This document shows positions 8,397 to 17,800 of a stretch of 64,000 nt of DNA, piece after piece (within the stretch, counting starts at the first letter, position 1; each line of letters begins with the position of its first letter). A program made the translations under genes and the position numbers. The notes beneath the pieces were generated by a model. It was not told the origin of the DNA and ran no database searches. It saw nothing but the letters and a program-made list of their open reading frames with translations. Source of the stretch: DATGZX01 sp035296965 (GTDB lineage Bacteria > Planctomycetota > Planctomycetia > Gemmatales > Gemmataceae); assembly GCA_035296965.1 (NCBI GenBank), contig DATGZX010000380.1, positions 1 to 64,000 on the forward strand, read 5' to 3'.

Positions 8397-9791
8397 TCAT
8401 TTGCTCCCGGCCCCGGCTTCTTCGTGCTCACCGTCCATAGCGTACTTTGTAATGAGCCGGTAGAGGGCGCGGCGGCTGACGCCCAGGGCTTTTGCCGCAT
8501 GGACCTTGTTGCCTTTCGCCTGCTGCAGCGCGGCTTGCACCGTCCGCCGTTCCAGCTCACTCAGGTTAAGGGAATCGGGGTTGAATACCTCGGTCGGCGG
8601 CGGCGGGGTCTGCATCGTCTCAGGCAGGTCGTCCAACGTAATGAGGTTGTCCTCGGCCAGGATCTGGGCGCGTTCGAGCACGTTTGCCAGCTCGCGGATG
8701 TTCCCAGGCCATCCATAACCCATTAGGGCTCGCATCGCATCGGGATGCACCTTGCAGTGCACTTTGCCGAGTTGGCGGTTAGTCAGAAAGTGCTCGACCA
8801 GGGCGGGGATGTCCTGGCGGCGCTCGCGGAGCGGCGGGAGGTCGATGCTGACGACGTTCAGGCGGTAAAAAAGGTCTTCCCGGAAGCGGCCCGCCTTCTG
8901 CTCTTCTTGCAGCGGCTTGTTCGTGGCCGCGATCACCCGCACGGCGGCGTAACATTCCTTGGTGCCGCCGACTCGACGATAGTGACCGTCTTCCAGTACC
9001 CGCAGCAGCTTCGCTTGCAGGGAGGGAGCCATCTCGCCAACTTCGTCGATGAAAAGCGTACCACCCTCGGCCACCTCGACCAGTCCGGCCTTTGCTTGCG
9101 TCGCCCCGGTGAAGGCGCCCTTCTCGTGCCCGAACAGCTCACTCTCCAGCAGGGTTTCCTGCAGGGCGGCGCAGTTGACGGTGACCAGGGGCCGACCTCG
9201 CCGCTGGCTGTTGTGGTGCAAGGCTCGCGCGACCAGTTCCTTCCCAGTGCCGCTCTCGCCGCGAATCAGGACTGTGGCATCGGTGGGGGCGACCTTTTCG
9301 ATGAGCTGCACGACCCGCTGCATGGCCGGGCCTGACCCGATCAGCTGGTAGCGTGGCGATTCATACTCGATCCTTTCGACATATTGGCGCAGACGCACGT
9401 TTTCCGTGCGCAGTCGCCGCACGTCCATCGCGCGGGCCAGTATGGGCCGCATGGTTTGCAAGTCGAAAGGTTTGAGCACATAGTCGAAGGCTCCCACCTT
9501 CATCGCTTCCACGGCCGTGGGGATCGTCCCTTGTCCAGTCATGATGATCCCGACGAGCATGGGGTCCATCTCCAGGGCCTTGCGGAGCACCTGGATGCCA
9601 TCCATACCAGGCATCATCAGGTCGCAGAGTAGGAGGTCGAAATCCTCCTTCTCGAGCACCTTGAGTCCTTCCGCGCCATTGACCGCTCCCGCCGTCTCAT
9701 AGCCCTCGTCGGCCAGCGTTTCGCACAGCGCGTTCTTCAACTCGACTTCATCATCTACGATCAGCAGGCGGCCCCGCTTCGTTGTGGCCAT
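8397..9791 (-). CDS. Sigma-54-dependent response regulator (NtrC/AtoC class)
   Basis: A 464-residue protein; AAGGAG lies seven bases before the start at 9791. The receiver domain (about 7-125) has acidic residues near 13-14, phospho-acceptor Asp57 (LLLCDLMMPGMDG) and Lys107 (VLKPFD). The AAA+ domain (about 148-385) has Walker A GESGTGKE (178-185), the sigma-54 contact loop GAFTGA (225-230) and Walker B GGTLFIDE (243-250). The C-terminus is a Fis-type HTH (GNKVHAAKALGVSRRALYRL). It is therefore an enhancer-binding activator of sigma-54 promoters. The gene lies 32 bases after the histidine kinase, its probable cognate. Candidate targets are the -24/-12 sites at 999, 4761 and 11345. Confidence 0.95.
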   Translation of the reverse strand: MATTKRGRLLIVDDEVELKNALCETLADEGYETAGAVNGAEGLKVLEKEDFDLLLCDLMMPGMDGIQVLRKALEMDPMLVGIIMTGQGTIPTAVEAMKVGAFDYVLKPFDLQTMRPILARAMDVRRLRTENVRLRQYVERIEYESPRYQLIGSGPAMQRVVQLIEKVAPTDATVLIRGESGTGKELVARALHHNSQRRGRPLVTVNCAALQETLLESELFGHEKGAFTGATQAKAGLVEVAEGGTLFIDEVGEMAPSLQAKLLRVLEDGHYRRVGGTKECYAAVRVIAATNKPLQEEQKAGRFREDLFYRLNVVSIDLPPLRERRQDIPALVEHFLTNRQLGKVHCKVHPDAMRALMGYGWPGNIRELANVLERAQILAEDNLITLDDLPETMQTPPPPTEVFNPDSLNLSELERRTVQAALQQAKGNKVHAAKALGVSRRALYRLITKYAMDGEHEEAGAGSK

Positions 9792-9823
9792 GATTCACTC
9801 CTTCAATTACTTCTTAGCCGCAG

Positions 9824-11083
9824 TCACTCCACGAATCCGGGGCTGCGAAGACGCTCGACGTTGGCGCCATCCTTGATGGGCAGGACGATGCGCACGGTGG
9901 TCCCCTCACCTGCTTTGCTGTCGATTTGGATGGTCCCGTGGTGTTCCTGAACGACGCGGCGGCAGATCGCCAGACCCAGCCCCGTCCCTTTCCCTTCTTC
10001 CTTCGTGGTGAAGAAGGGCTCCATGATCCTCTCCAAGTTCTCGGCCGGAATACCAACCCCGGTGTCCGCGAACTCGATCGCTACGGTCGGCATGCCGTTG
10101 TGTTGCGTAACTGGCGCGCTGCGCAGGGTCAGGGTGCCGCCCTCGGGCATCGCATCACCGGCGTTGGTGAGAAGGTTCAAGAAAACTTGCCGTAACTTCT
10201 GGCGGTCGGCGTAAATTGTCGGCGTCTGCGGGGCGAACTCCTGCACGACGGTGATGAGCCGCTTGCGGAGGTGGTGGTGAATCAATTCCACCGCCTTGGT
10301 CAGCTCCTGGCGAATATCCATCGTGGAAGCGTGCCCGTCCCCACGGCGAGAGAATTGCAGCAGGTTGGCCACCAACTCGCCCATCCGCTTGGCCTCTTGC
10401 TCGACGATTTCCAGGGCCCGGCGCCGCGGATCGTCGGTGGGCGTGCGCGCGAGAACGGATTCGACTCGGAGCCGCACCGTAGCCAGGGGATTGTTCAGTT
10501 CGTGGGCGATGCTTGCGGCCAACTCGCCCACGCTGGCCAGCTTGGCCGCCTGCCAGAGTTGCTGCGTCATGGTGCGGACCTCTTCGTTCTTCGCCCGTAG
10601 CTCGGCCACGAGTTTCTCCAGCTCTTCATGGCTCTGGCGAAGCGCGGCCTCGGCCCGCTTCCGCTCGGTGACGTCGCGGATGATACCCAGGAAGATGCGT
10701 TCCTCACCCAGCCTAGCTTCGGCCACGGATAGATCCATGGGAAACGTCGTGCCGTCCTTCCGCAGTCCGACCACTTCGCGGCCGATGCCGATGATCTTCT
10801 TCTCTCCTGTGGCCAGGTAGCGGGCGAGAAAACCATCGTGGTCCTCCCGATAAGGCGACGGCATGAGGACCTTGATGTTCTGGCCGATTACTTCCTCCGC
10901 AGCATAACCGAACAAGCGTTCCGCAGCGGGGTTGATCGTCTGCATGACGCCCCGCTCGTCGATGCTGATGATGCCATCGACCGCGGCTTCCAGGAAAGCG
11001 TGCATCCGCGCTTCGCTGGTAGCCAGCGCGTTCATTACCCGCTTGGGGGCACCGTCGGTGTTCGTTAACAAATCAGCCTTCAT
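9824..11083 (-). CDS. PAS histidine kinase with a FixL-like haem pocket
   Basis: A 419-residue protein. I chose the start at 11083 (MKADLLTNTDG, GAGGG upstream); the open frame continues 5' without domain character. The PAS domain (about 25-140) closely resembles FixL: LFGYAAEEVIGQNIKVLMP, DHDGFLARYLATGEKKIIGI, RKDGTTFPMDLSVAEA. The FixL haem ligand aligns with His82, and its Arg206 and Arg220 equivalents are Arg88 and Arg102. A short coiled coil leads to the HisKA domain (SIAHELNNPL, His194) and HATPase_c (NLLTNAGDAMPEGG, DTGVGIPA, GKGTGLGLAICRRVV). No transmembrane segment is visible, so the kinase is cytoplasmic. It probably phosphorylates the sigma-54 regulator downstream. Haem binding is inferred from alignment from memory. 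Confidence 0.9.
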   Translation of the reverse strand: MKADLLTNTDGAPKRVMNALATSEARMHAFLEAAVDGIISIDERGVMQTINPAAERLFGYAAEEVIGQNIKVLMPSPYREDHDGFLARYLATGEKKIIGIGREVVGLRKDGTTFPMDLSVAEARLGEERIFLGIIRDVTERKRAEAALRQSHEELEKLVAELRAKNEEVRTMTQQLWQAAKLASVGELAASIAHELNNPLATVRLRVESVLARTPTDDPRRRALEIVEQEAKRMGELVANLLQFSRRGDGHASTMDIRQELTKAVELIHHHLRKRLITVVQEFAPQTPTIYADRQKLRQVFLNLLTNAGDAMPEGGTLTLRSAPVTQHNGMPTVAIEFADTGVGIPAENLERIMEPFFTTKEEGKGTGLGLAICRRVVQEHHGTIQIDSKAGEGTTVRIVLPIKDGANVERLRSPGFVE

Positions 11084-11344
11084 TTCATCCCTCACTGCCA
11101 GACAGGGCTTCGGCGCGGCAGATTTCCATGTCCTCTGGCCTCTGTTCCTTGCGACCATTTTACCAAGGCGGCCGCGAGTTGGGCAGAACCCTCCAGCATC
11201 CAAAGCCCCGGGCGATACCGCACGGCGTAGCCCTTTCCGCCCCCGGTAAGGAAGGGAATGCAGGCTCGCCCGCGTAGCATGAGCAGGCTGCAATTCTAAT
11301 TCGCCAAACAAGTTGCGACCAGGTGCTTCCGTATATCGGGCGTC

Positions 11345-11359
11345 GGTATGGAACTTGCT
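11345..11359 (+). promoter_or_regulatory. Possible sigma-54 promoter of the small Zn-ribbon gene
   Basis: The site reads GGTAT-N5-TTGCT with correct GG-N10-GC spacing. The -12 part is perfect; the -24 part matches three of five bases. The predicted start is near 11371, leaving room for the ribosome-binding site before ATG 11389. It is weaker than the sites at 999 and 4761. Confidence 0.35.
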
Positions 11360-11388
11360 TCCCAAGGTTCTCGAAAGAGGGAACGGCA

Positions 11389-11592
11389 ATGAAACGACTG
11401 TGTGCATGGTGTGGCCGCGAGTTGAACCAGTCCGAGCCGCGTGAAGACGCGCGAGTGAGCCATGGTGTCTGTCAGGTCTGTCGGCGCCGGTTTTTCGCCT
11501 CAGCGAAGGAGAAGGAAGCCGATGCTCGGTTCACCTTGGAAGAATTGGGCAACGATTCCGGTAGGGCCGGAGAACACTTGCCCACGGAATGA
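11389..11592 (+). CDS. Small CxxC/CxxC zinc-ribbon-like protein
   Basis: A 67-residue protein starting MKRLCAWCGRELNQSE, with AAAGAGGG upstream of ATG 11389. Two cysteine pairs (CAWC and CQVC, about 23 residues apart) suggest a small zinc ribbon. The C-terminal half is acidic and hydrophilic, with no further domain. It is transcribed divergently from the histidine kinase, from the shared 305-base region that also holds a possible sigma-54 site. Function unknown; it could be a small regulator. Confidence 0.65.
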   Translation: MKRLCAWCGRELNQSEPREDARVSHGVCQVCRRRFFASAKEKEADARFTLEELGNDSGRAGEHLPTE

Positions 11593-11797
11593 GGGTCCGA
11601 CGAGAGTTTCCCCAATGGCTGGTCCAAAGAATTGAATCGAGCAGGGGCGACGCGACATCCGGAAGGTTCCTCCATCGCCGATCCGCGCCCCCACTGCCGG
11701 ATTTGAGCAAGAGCGACAACATGCTGCTCTTCGCAGCAGTAGGATGTGACAAGATGCGGTCTGCGTGCACCTGGGTGCGTCTCGTCGGAGCCTGGGC

Positions 11798-12331
11798 TCA
11801 GCGTCTTTTGGTATGGGACTGCAATTGCTTGAACAAATAGCTGGCGGCCCCGCCGGCGCAGCTTGTGATCTGGACCTCGCCGCCGCGGATTGTATCGCGG
11901 ATCTTGTGCACGGTGACTACTTCGCCGCCTAGGACAATTGCAACCTTGCGACCATCGGGGTTGCGCGTCAAGTGCTCTAGCGCGGTCGCGGCCTTCGGCT
12001 CCAGTTTCAGCAGAATGCGCACTACCTCGTCTCCTTCCTTGACGGCCTTCGGGTCGCCCGCCAGGTCGAGTTCGACGTCGGCAACGGTCCGCACCACCAG
12101 GAAATGCGGCGCCCCTTTTTCATCTTTCTTCAAATACGGATGGGTGTCGGTCAGCAACCGTTCGCCGGGCTTCAGCGGCAGCAAGCCCTTCTCTTGAAGG
12201 CCTTCGCGCAGGACTGCAAAGACACCATCGGCGACCTTTTTGTCGCCACCCTGCTTCTTTTCCTGCGACCAGGCCTGTGTCGGGATGCCAACACTGACCA
12301 CGAATGCAAGGAGGCACAGGGTACGGCGCAT
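11798..12331 (-). CDS. Secreted SecD P1-head-like protein
   Basis: A 177-residue protein. I chose the start at 12331 because it begins a clear signal peptide (MRRTLCLLAFVVSVG, cleavage likely near AWS-QE); upstream codons in the frame are not credible. The C-terminal part (KVAIVLGGEVVTVHKIRDTI, RGGEVQITSC) resembles the head of the first periplasmic domain of SecD/SecDF, where a similar block (VAIVLDG...I...RGG...I.G) occurs. Here it is a stand-alone exported protein without membrane segments. The middle is rich in charged residues. It may assist export or be a reused fold; no partner is seen nearby. Confidence 0.65.
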   Translation of the reverse strand: MRRTLCLLAFVVSVGIPTQAWSQEKKQGGDKKVADGVFAVLREGLQEKGLLPLKPGERLLTDTHPYLKKDEKGAPHFLVVRTVADVELDLAGDPKAVKEGDEVVRILLKLEPKAATALEHLTRNPDGRKVAIVLGGEVVTVHKIRDTIRGGEVQITSCAGGAASYLFKQLQSHTKRR

Positions 12332-12809
12332 TTGCGGACTCCATGGCTTGGGGTACAGCACTTCTATTACCAAGAGACTTCCGGTCGCGCCCATCTCGCT
12401 TCGATAAGAAGAAATTGTTGTGGTGGATCTGCCCAAGCTGGCACAGGTTTTCAGGCACCTGGGGACGCTCGGCCATGGGGCTCAAGCCCGAGCCAGCCTT
12501 TCGGCCGACCAACCCTTCGCCAGGGGCAGGCGGTCTGAAGATTGGAAATATCTCACTTTTTTCTCTTGCATTGGTCTCAGGGGGCTCTACTATCTTACTG
12601 AGAAACCGGACTTGCACTCCAGTGCGCAACCCGTCCCCCTGCCCACGTGCCATCTGGATTTGTAGCGGTCTTCGGAACTTTTGCCCTGCGAGGTAATCGC
12701 GGCCCCTAGTGCCGTTCGCCCCTCATGTTCGGTGAGGAGCTTATTGTTTCTTTTCCGAACACGAATCCGTGACGTTCGTTCTTCATCACCATCCCCAAGG
12801 AATTGCATC
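12332..12809. other. Divergent intergenic region
   Basis: About 480 bases separate the SecD-head-like gene (minus) from the short LEDR-motif gene (plus). Open frames here are opposite-strand noise. Both flanking promoters should lie in it, but I cannot pick -35/-10 elements with confidence. Confidence 0.45.
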
Positions 12810-13271
12810 GTGACACGGAGCTTGTGGCAGCGCTGGTTTTCATCCTCTCCCGATCGTGCGCTCTCCCGTCGCCGCAAGGGAGACCCAACTCCTATATACT
12901 TCCGCCCGAGCTTGCTCACTCTCGAAGATCGGACGCTGCTGAGCGGCCCCGCGGCCTCGTTCCTCGTCAGCTGCTTCCCAGCGTCTATAGCTGTGGACGG
13001 AGGGTCCACCTTCACCGTGACTGCGAAGGACGCATCCAACAACACGTTGACCACCTACAGCGGCACGGTTCACTTTACGAGCAGCGATAGCCAGGCTGTT
13101 CTCCCGGCCAACGCTACTCTGACCAATGGCACCGGGACTTTCCAGGCCGTTCTAAAGACAGCGGGCACGCAATCGAGAACGGCGACCGACACGATCACTT
13201 CCTCAATTACAGGAAGTGAATCAGGCATCGTGGTGAACGCCGCCGCTGGCATGCATGAGGTGTGCGGATGA
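12810..13271 (+). CDS. Short LEDR-motif exported protein with one Ig-like repeat
   Basis: A 153-residue protein from GTG 12810, with AAGGAA nine bases upstream. The N-terminus has the planctomycete pattern seen in large exported proteins: a basic/aromatic leader (RSLWQRWF), then RPSLLTLEDRTLLS at about 32-45. Residues about 48-146 form one copy of the Ig-like repeat found 13 times in the giant protein downstream (YSGTVHFTSSDSQAVLPANA, TDTITSSITGSESGIVVNAA). The frame then ends abruptly (AGMHEVCG). Its stop overlaps the next start as ATGA, so the two are translationally coupled. It looks like a truncated relative of the giant gene. Confidence 0.6.
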   Translation: MTRSLWQRWFSSSPDRALSRRRKGDPTPIYFRPSLLTLEDRTLLSGPAASFLVSCFPASIAVDGGSTFTVTAKDASNNTLTTYSGTVHFTSSDSQAVLPANATLTNGTGTFQAVLKTAGTQSRTATDTITSSITGSESGIVVNAAAGMHEVCG

Positions 13272-14782
13272 CGGGGATTCATAAGCACAAGTGCTCCCTG
13301 TGCGGGACGGTATTTCAGCACGGTCACGAGTCGTTTGAGGACTTTGCGGCGCATATATGCCCGGCGTGCGGCTACCTTGAGTTGATGGTTTACAAACACG
13401 GCGACCCGCCCATGTCGCAGAGCGAGACCCGTAAGGCCGCGGCCAATTTTCTCAGGGGGTTGAACGATCCCGACGGCTCCGTGCGCGCGGCTGCCGCTTT
13501 TTCTCTGGGCTGGCTGGCCGTGGAACCGCAACGTGCCGTGCCAGTGTTAGCTGAGAGGGCCTCCCGCGATCCTCACGCGGCGGTGCGCCGAGCAGCGGTT
13601 GCAGGCCTGGGGCGGTTCGGTGCCGAATCCTGCACGGCGGCGTCAGCCCTCGCCTTACCGGCACTTACCGCCGCGCTCAAAGACCAAGACCAGTTCGTCC
13701 GCGGCCAAGCGCTCCGTGTGATCAGCGGTTTCGGAAAGGCGGCGTTGGGAAAGGAAATCGAGTACGAGGCCGGCGCGGTGGCGGGAACCTTTACGGGTGA
13801 GTTATGCCGGTGTGTGGGCCATCGCTACCAGGTCCAAACCGTGGCATTGTCCCCCGACCGTCGCTATGCCCTGTCCGGCAGCGGTCAACCTCCAGACGGG
13901 AGCTTGACTGACCCCGACTACAGCGTGCGTCTGTGGGATCTTGAGGCCGAGAGCCAGGTGGGCTGCTTCCTGGGTCATACCGACCAAGTTGCCAGCGTGG
14001 TATTTTCACCTGATGGCCGGCGTTGCCTGTCTGGCAGCCATGACGCGACTGTGCGCCTCTGGGATTTCGAGACCGGACAATGCCTGCGCTGTCTTGAGGG
14101 ACATACGGACCGAGTGAAAAGGGTAACCATCAGCGCGGACGGCCACCACGCCCTTTCAGGGGGCTGCGACCAGACGCTGCGATTATGGGATCTGGACAAC
14201 GGGCAGCAAATTCGCTGCTTCCCGAAACAGAAGCACATGATCATGGATGTGGTTTTTTCTCAAGACGGCTCCCGCGGCCTATCGGGCAGCCTGGATGGGA
14301 CGGTACAGCTCTGGAACCTGGCAAGCAGAGGGACACTGTGGCCCTGGACCACCCGACACCATGTGGCTTCCGTCGATGTCACTCCAAACCTCGTGAGAAT
14401 GGCGTTCGACTCGAACGGGAATTACGTGCTCTGCGCCAGTAGGAACAAAACACTGGCTCTTTGGGACGTGCATACCGGCAGGGAAATGCGCTGTTTCCAC
14501 CGGGACGCGCCGAGCGTGACCAGCATCGCCGTGGCTTCCGATGGCAGGCGCATCCTATCTGGCGGCCAGGACGGTACCCTGCGCCTTTGGGATGTGCAGA
14601 CAGGGCAAGAGCTGGCGTGTTATGAGGGTCACCAGGCGGAGGTTCTGGCCGTGACCATCTCCCCTGATGGCCTGTTCGCCCTTTCGGGCGGCGCAGATCG
14701 AACCGTGCGCCTTTGGGAGTTGCCGGAGGCTGAATTACCTCGAATGAGCGGTTCGTCGTTCGTAATGGTTCCCGGCAACTAG
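13268..14782 (+). CDS. Zn-ribbon / HEAT / seven-blade WD40 protein
   Basis: A 504-residue protein. ATG 13268 overlaps the preceding stop (ATGA), with GAGG upstream; GTG 13262 is the alternative. Residues 9-34 form a zinc ribbon (CSLC and CPAC). Residues about 55-160 hold three HEAT-like repeats (LNDPDGSVRAAAAFSLGWLA, DPHAAVRRAAVAGLGRFG, DQDQFVRGQALRVISGFG). From about 175 to 495 there are seven WD40 blades, each with a DG..LSG and RLWD signature (for example GHTDQVASVVFSPDGRRCLS), enough for one closed propeller. There is no signal peptide, so it is probably a cytoplasmic scaffold or sensor of protein complexes. Such WD40 proteins are abundant in large planctomycete genomes; the partner is unknown. 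Confidence 0.88.
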   Translation: MTGIHKHKCSLCGTVFQHGHESFEDFAAHICPACGYLELMVYKHGDPPMSQSETRKAAANFLRGLNDPDGSVRAAAAFSLGWLAVEPQRAVPVLAERASRDPHAAVRRAAVAGLGRFGAESCTAASALALPALTAALKDQDQFVRGQALRVISGFGKAALGKEIEYEAGAVAGTFTGELCRCVGHRYQVQTVALSPDRRYALSGSGQPPDGSLTDPDYSVRLWDLEAESQVGCFLGHTDQVASVVFSPDGRRCLSGSHDATVRLWDFETGQCLRCLEGHTDRVKRVTISADGHHALSGGCDQTLRLWDLDNGQQIRCFPKQKHMIMDVVFSQDGSRGLSGSLDGTVQLWNLASRGTLWPWTTRHHVASVDVTPNLVRMAFDSNGNYVLCASRNKTLALWDVHTGREMRCFHRDAPSVTSIAVASDGRRILSGGQDGTLRLWDVQTGQELACYEGHQAEVLAVTISPDGLFALSGGADRTVRLWELPEAELPRMSGSSFVMVPGN

Positions 14783-14881
14783 TCGTGGAAGAGAACATCC
14801 TGATATTGCAATACGATGTTCGCCGTTCCCTGGAAATTATCATCATTGCTTCATTTAAATAGGTACACCAGGAGTCTTGCC

Positions 14882-17800
14882 ATGAGAACAAAAGCCCGTC
14901 AAGCTATTCCCGCATGGTGGACGATTTCGTTCTGGCGCCAGCCGTGGTCCCGGTGCCGAACTGGATTGAAGGGTCGGGACCCACGGCCTATCCTGGAATT
15001 CCTGGAGGATCGCCTGGCGCCCACGGCCAACTGGAACAATTTCGGCGGCAACGCCCAGCACACCGACGTCGCCCAGGTCACCGCCCAGCCCATAGACCAT
15101 CTCCTCTGGGAAGTGCCGCTCGATCTGGCCCCGTGGGGCGCTATCCATTATGGGGATCCGATCTTCACGCCGAATAACGTCGTCGTCGTTCCCATCAAGG
15201 TGACCTGGGACGCTAACAACCAGGGTCTGACCAATTTCTTCGAAGTGGGCATCAACGATGTCACCGGGGCGGTACTCTGGAGCACGGCCCCCACGGGTTC
15301 GCTCACCGGCGCCACGAACGTTGGCAACACCATCGTGATCACCACCAACAACACCACCGGACTTGCGAACGGTAACACCGTCACGGTAGGCGACATGAAC
15401 GGCGACACTGCCGCGAACACCGGCAGCAGCAACAAAACGTTCGTGATAAGCAACGTCACGTCGAATTCGTTTACCCTCGACAACGTCACGGGCAATGGAA
15501 CCTACACCGGCGGCGGCATGTGGGTCCTCAGCACGACCTCTTCGGCCTCGACCAGTTACATCGAGCCGCATTACAGTTGGTTGCCGCCCAACCAGGCTGC
15601 TTACGATCCAGTCACCGATCGCGTCTTTTTCCCCGGCCCCGGCGGCACGATCGACTACATCAGCAATCCCGATACTGCCACGGGAATAGTGACCCCCGTC
15701 CAGATGGCGTTCTACGGCACTTCCAATTACAACGCAAACGTGTCCGCCTACGACTCGTCGATCTACATCAATACACCCCTGACAGTGGACACCCAGGGCA
15801 ACGTCTATTTCGGTTTCACGGAGACGGGCACTAATCCTTCAGGCATCACCGACGGCGGGATCGCCCGCATCAGCACGACAGGAGTCGGCACCTACGAATT
15901 GGCCTATTTAGCCGTCGGGCAAGGCAACGACGGCAATTGGAACCCCGCCCTGGGCTCGGCGCCCGCCGTGAGCGACGACGGCTCCATCCTGTACCTAGGC
16001 ATCAACGACTCCGGCTATTCCCTCGGCGGTAGTGCGTACAACTCTTACCTGGTCGGCTTGAACAGTACCACCTTGGCGCCCGTTTACTCGGTGCGCCTCT
16101 TTGACCCGGCCACAGGCAGCGGCGTCCCGTCCAGCGGCGTCCAGAACACCGGCAATGGCGCCGGCCTTGTTGCTGAGAGTTCGGCCTCTCCCATGGTGGC
16201 GCCGGATGGCTCGGTCTTTCTCGGAATCTTCGGCTCGAACTACGACGGCTCGCGTGGCTCGCTGTTGCACTACTCCGGCAACCTGCAAACGGAATACACC
16301 GCCGGGGCGTTCGGGTGGGACGACACCCCCTCGATCATTCCCACCTCGATGGTCCCCTCCTACACAGGATCTTCGTCGTACCTGATTCTTTCCAAGTACA
16401 ACAATTATGCCAACGCCGAGGTCGGCACTACTAACGGGGGCAATGGCGTCAACGAGATCGCGGTGCTGGATCCGTATGCGAGCCAACCGGACCCCAACAA
16501 CGACCCCAAGCCCAACGGGCAGGTCATGCCGGTCATGAAGCAAATCATGACCTTTGCGAGCCCGTCGCCCGATCTGGGGAACATTAATGGCGGCGATCCC
16601 AACGCCGTCCGCGAGTGGTGCACCAACGGCAGCGCAGTGGATCCTGCGACCGACAGCATCTACGTCAACGACGAAGACGGCTACACCTACCAGTGGAACC
16701 TGGGCACCAACACCATCACCAATACCGTGGAAGTCAGCCCGGGCTATGGTGTGCCCTACACGCCGACGGCCATCAGCCCCAACGGCGAGATCTTTTCCGA
16801 TAACGGCGGCACGCTCTTTGCCCTGGGCGGCTATTCGAACTACACCATCAGCGATGTTTCTTCTGCCAATCCTGCCGTGTACGGTACGCCCATCACGTTC
16901 ACGACGACCCTGGCTTCGACCACGGGCGGCCCCACGCCGACGGGGACTGTCACCTTTACCGCTTACGCCGGCATTAACAACCCGCTCAACTACAACACAA
17001 CACCCATCAGCCTGGGCACCGTTACGGTCGTCAGCGGCGTGGCAACCTTTGCACTTTCGGCAAGCCAATCGGCAAGCGAATTGCTGGCGGCCCACTACCA
17101 TGTCATTGCCAGCTACAGCGGCGATTCGAACTACTCTGCCGGCCTGACGACGTTCGTGCTGCCGGTCCAGGAAACCGCCACGACGAGCGTGTCGGCGTCG
17201 GCCAATCCCGTGGCCAACGGCAGCAGCGTCACCTTCACAGCCACGGTGATGCCCAACGGCACTCCGGCCACGGTGGTGCAGAACGGCACCGGTTCATCCA
17301 ACTTGTGGGTGCCCACCGGCACCGTCACGTTCATGAATGGCAGCAGCGTCCTGGGGACCGTTACACTCAACCCGTTGGAGAACGCGACGTACGCCTCTAC
17401 CTACGTCCAGCAGGTCACGATTACGACATCCAGCCTGCCGGTGGGAACCGACACCATTACGGCCGTCTACAGCGGCGACCAGAACTTCGTCGGCGGCACC
17501 TCCGCGATCTTCAACGAAACGGTCGGCGGGACCACCACGAATGTCGTCTCTTCTCTCAACCCGTCCGCGTACGGCGAAACCGTGACGTTGACGGCAACGG
17601 TGAGCCCGCTCGTGGGTTCCAACACGCCGGGCGGCACCGTCACTTTCATGGACGGCAGCACCACCCTGGGCACGGCCACTCTGAGCGGAGGCAGCGCGAC
17701 CTTCTCCTCGTCGGTCTTGTCTGTGGGTCAGCATACGATCACTGTAAGCTATGGCGGCGACACCAACGATGCTGCCAGCACATCCAACCCCTTAATCCAG

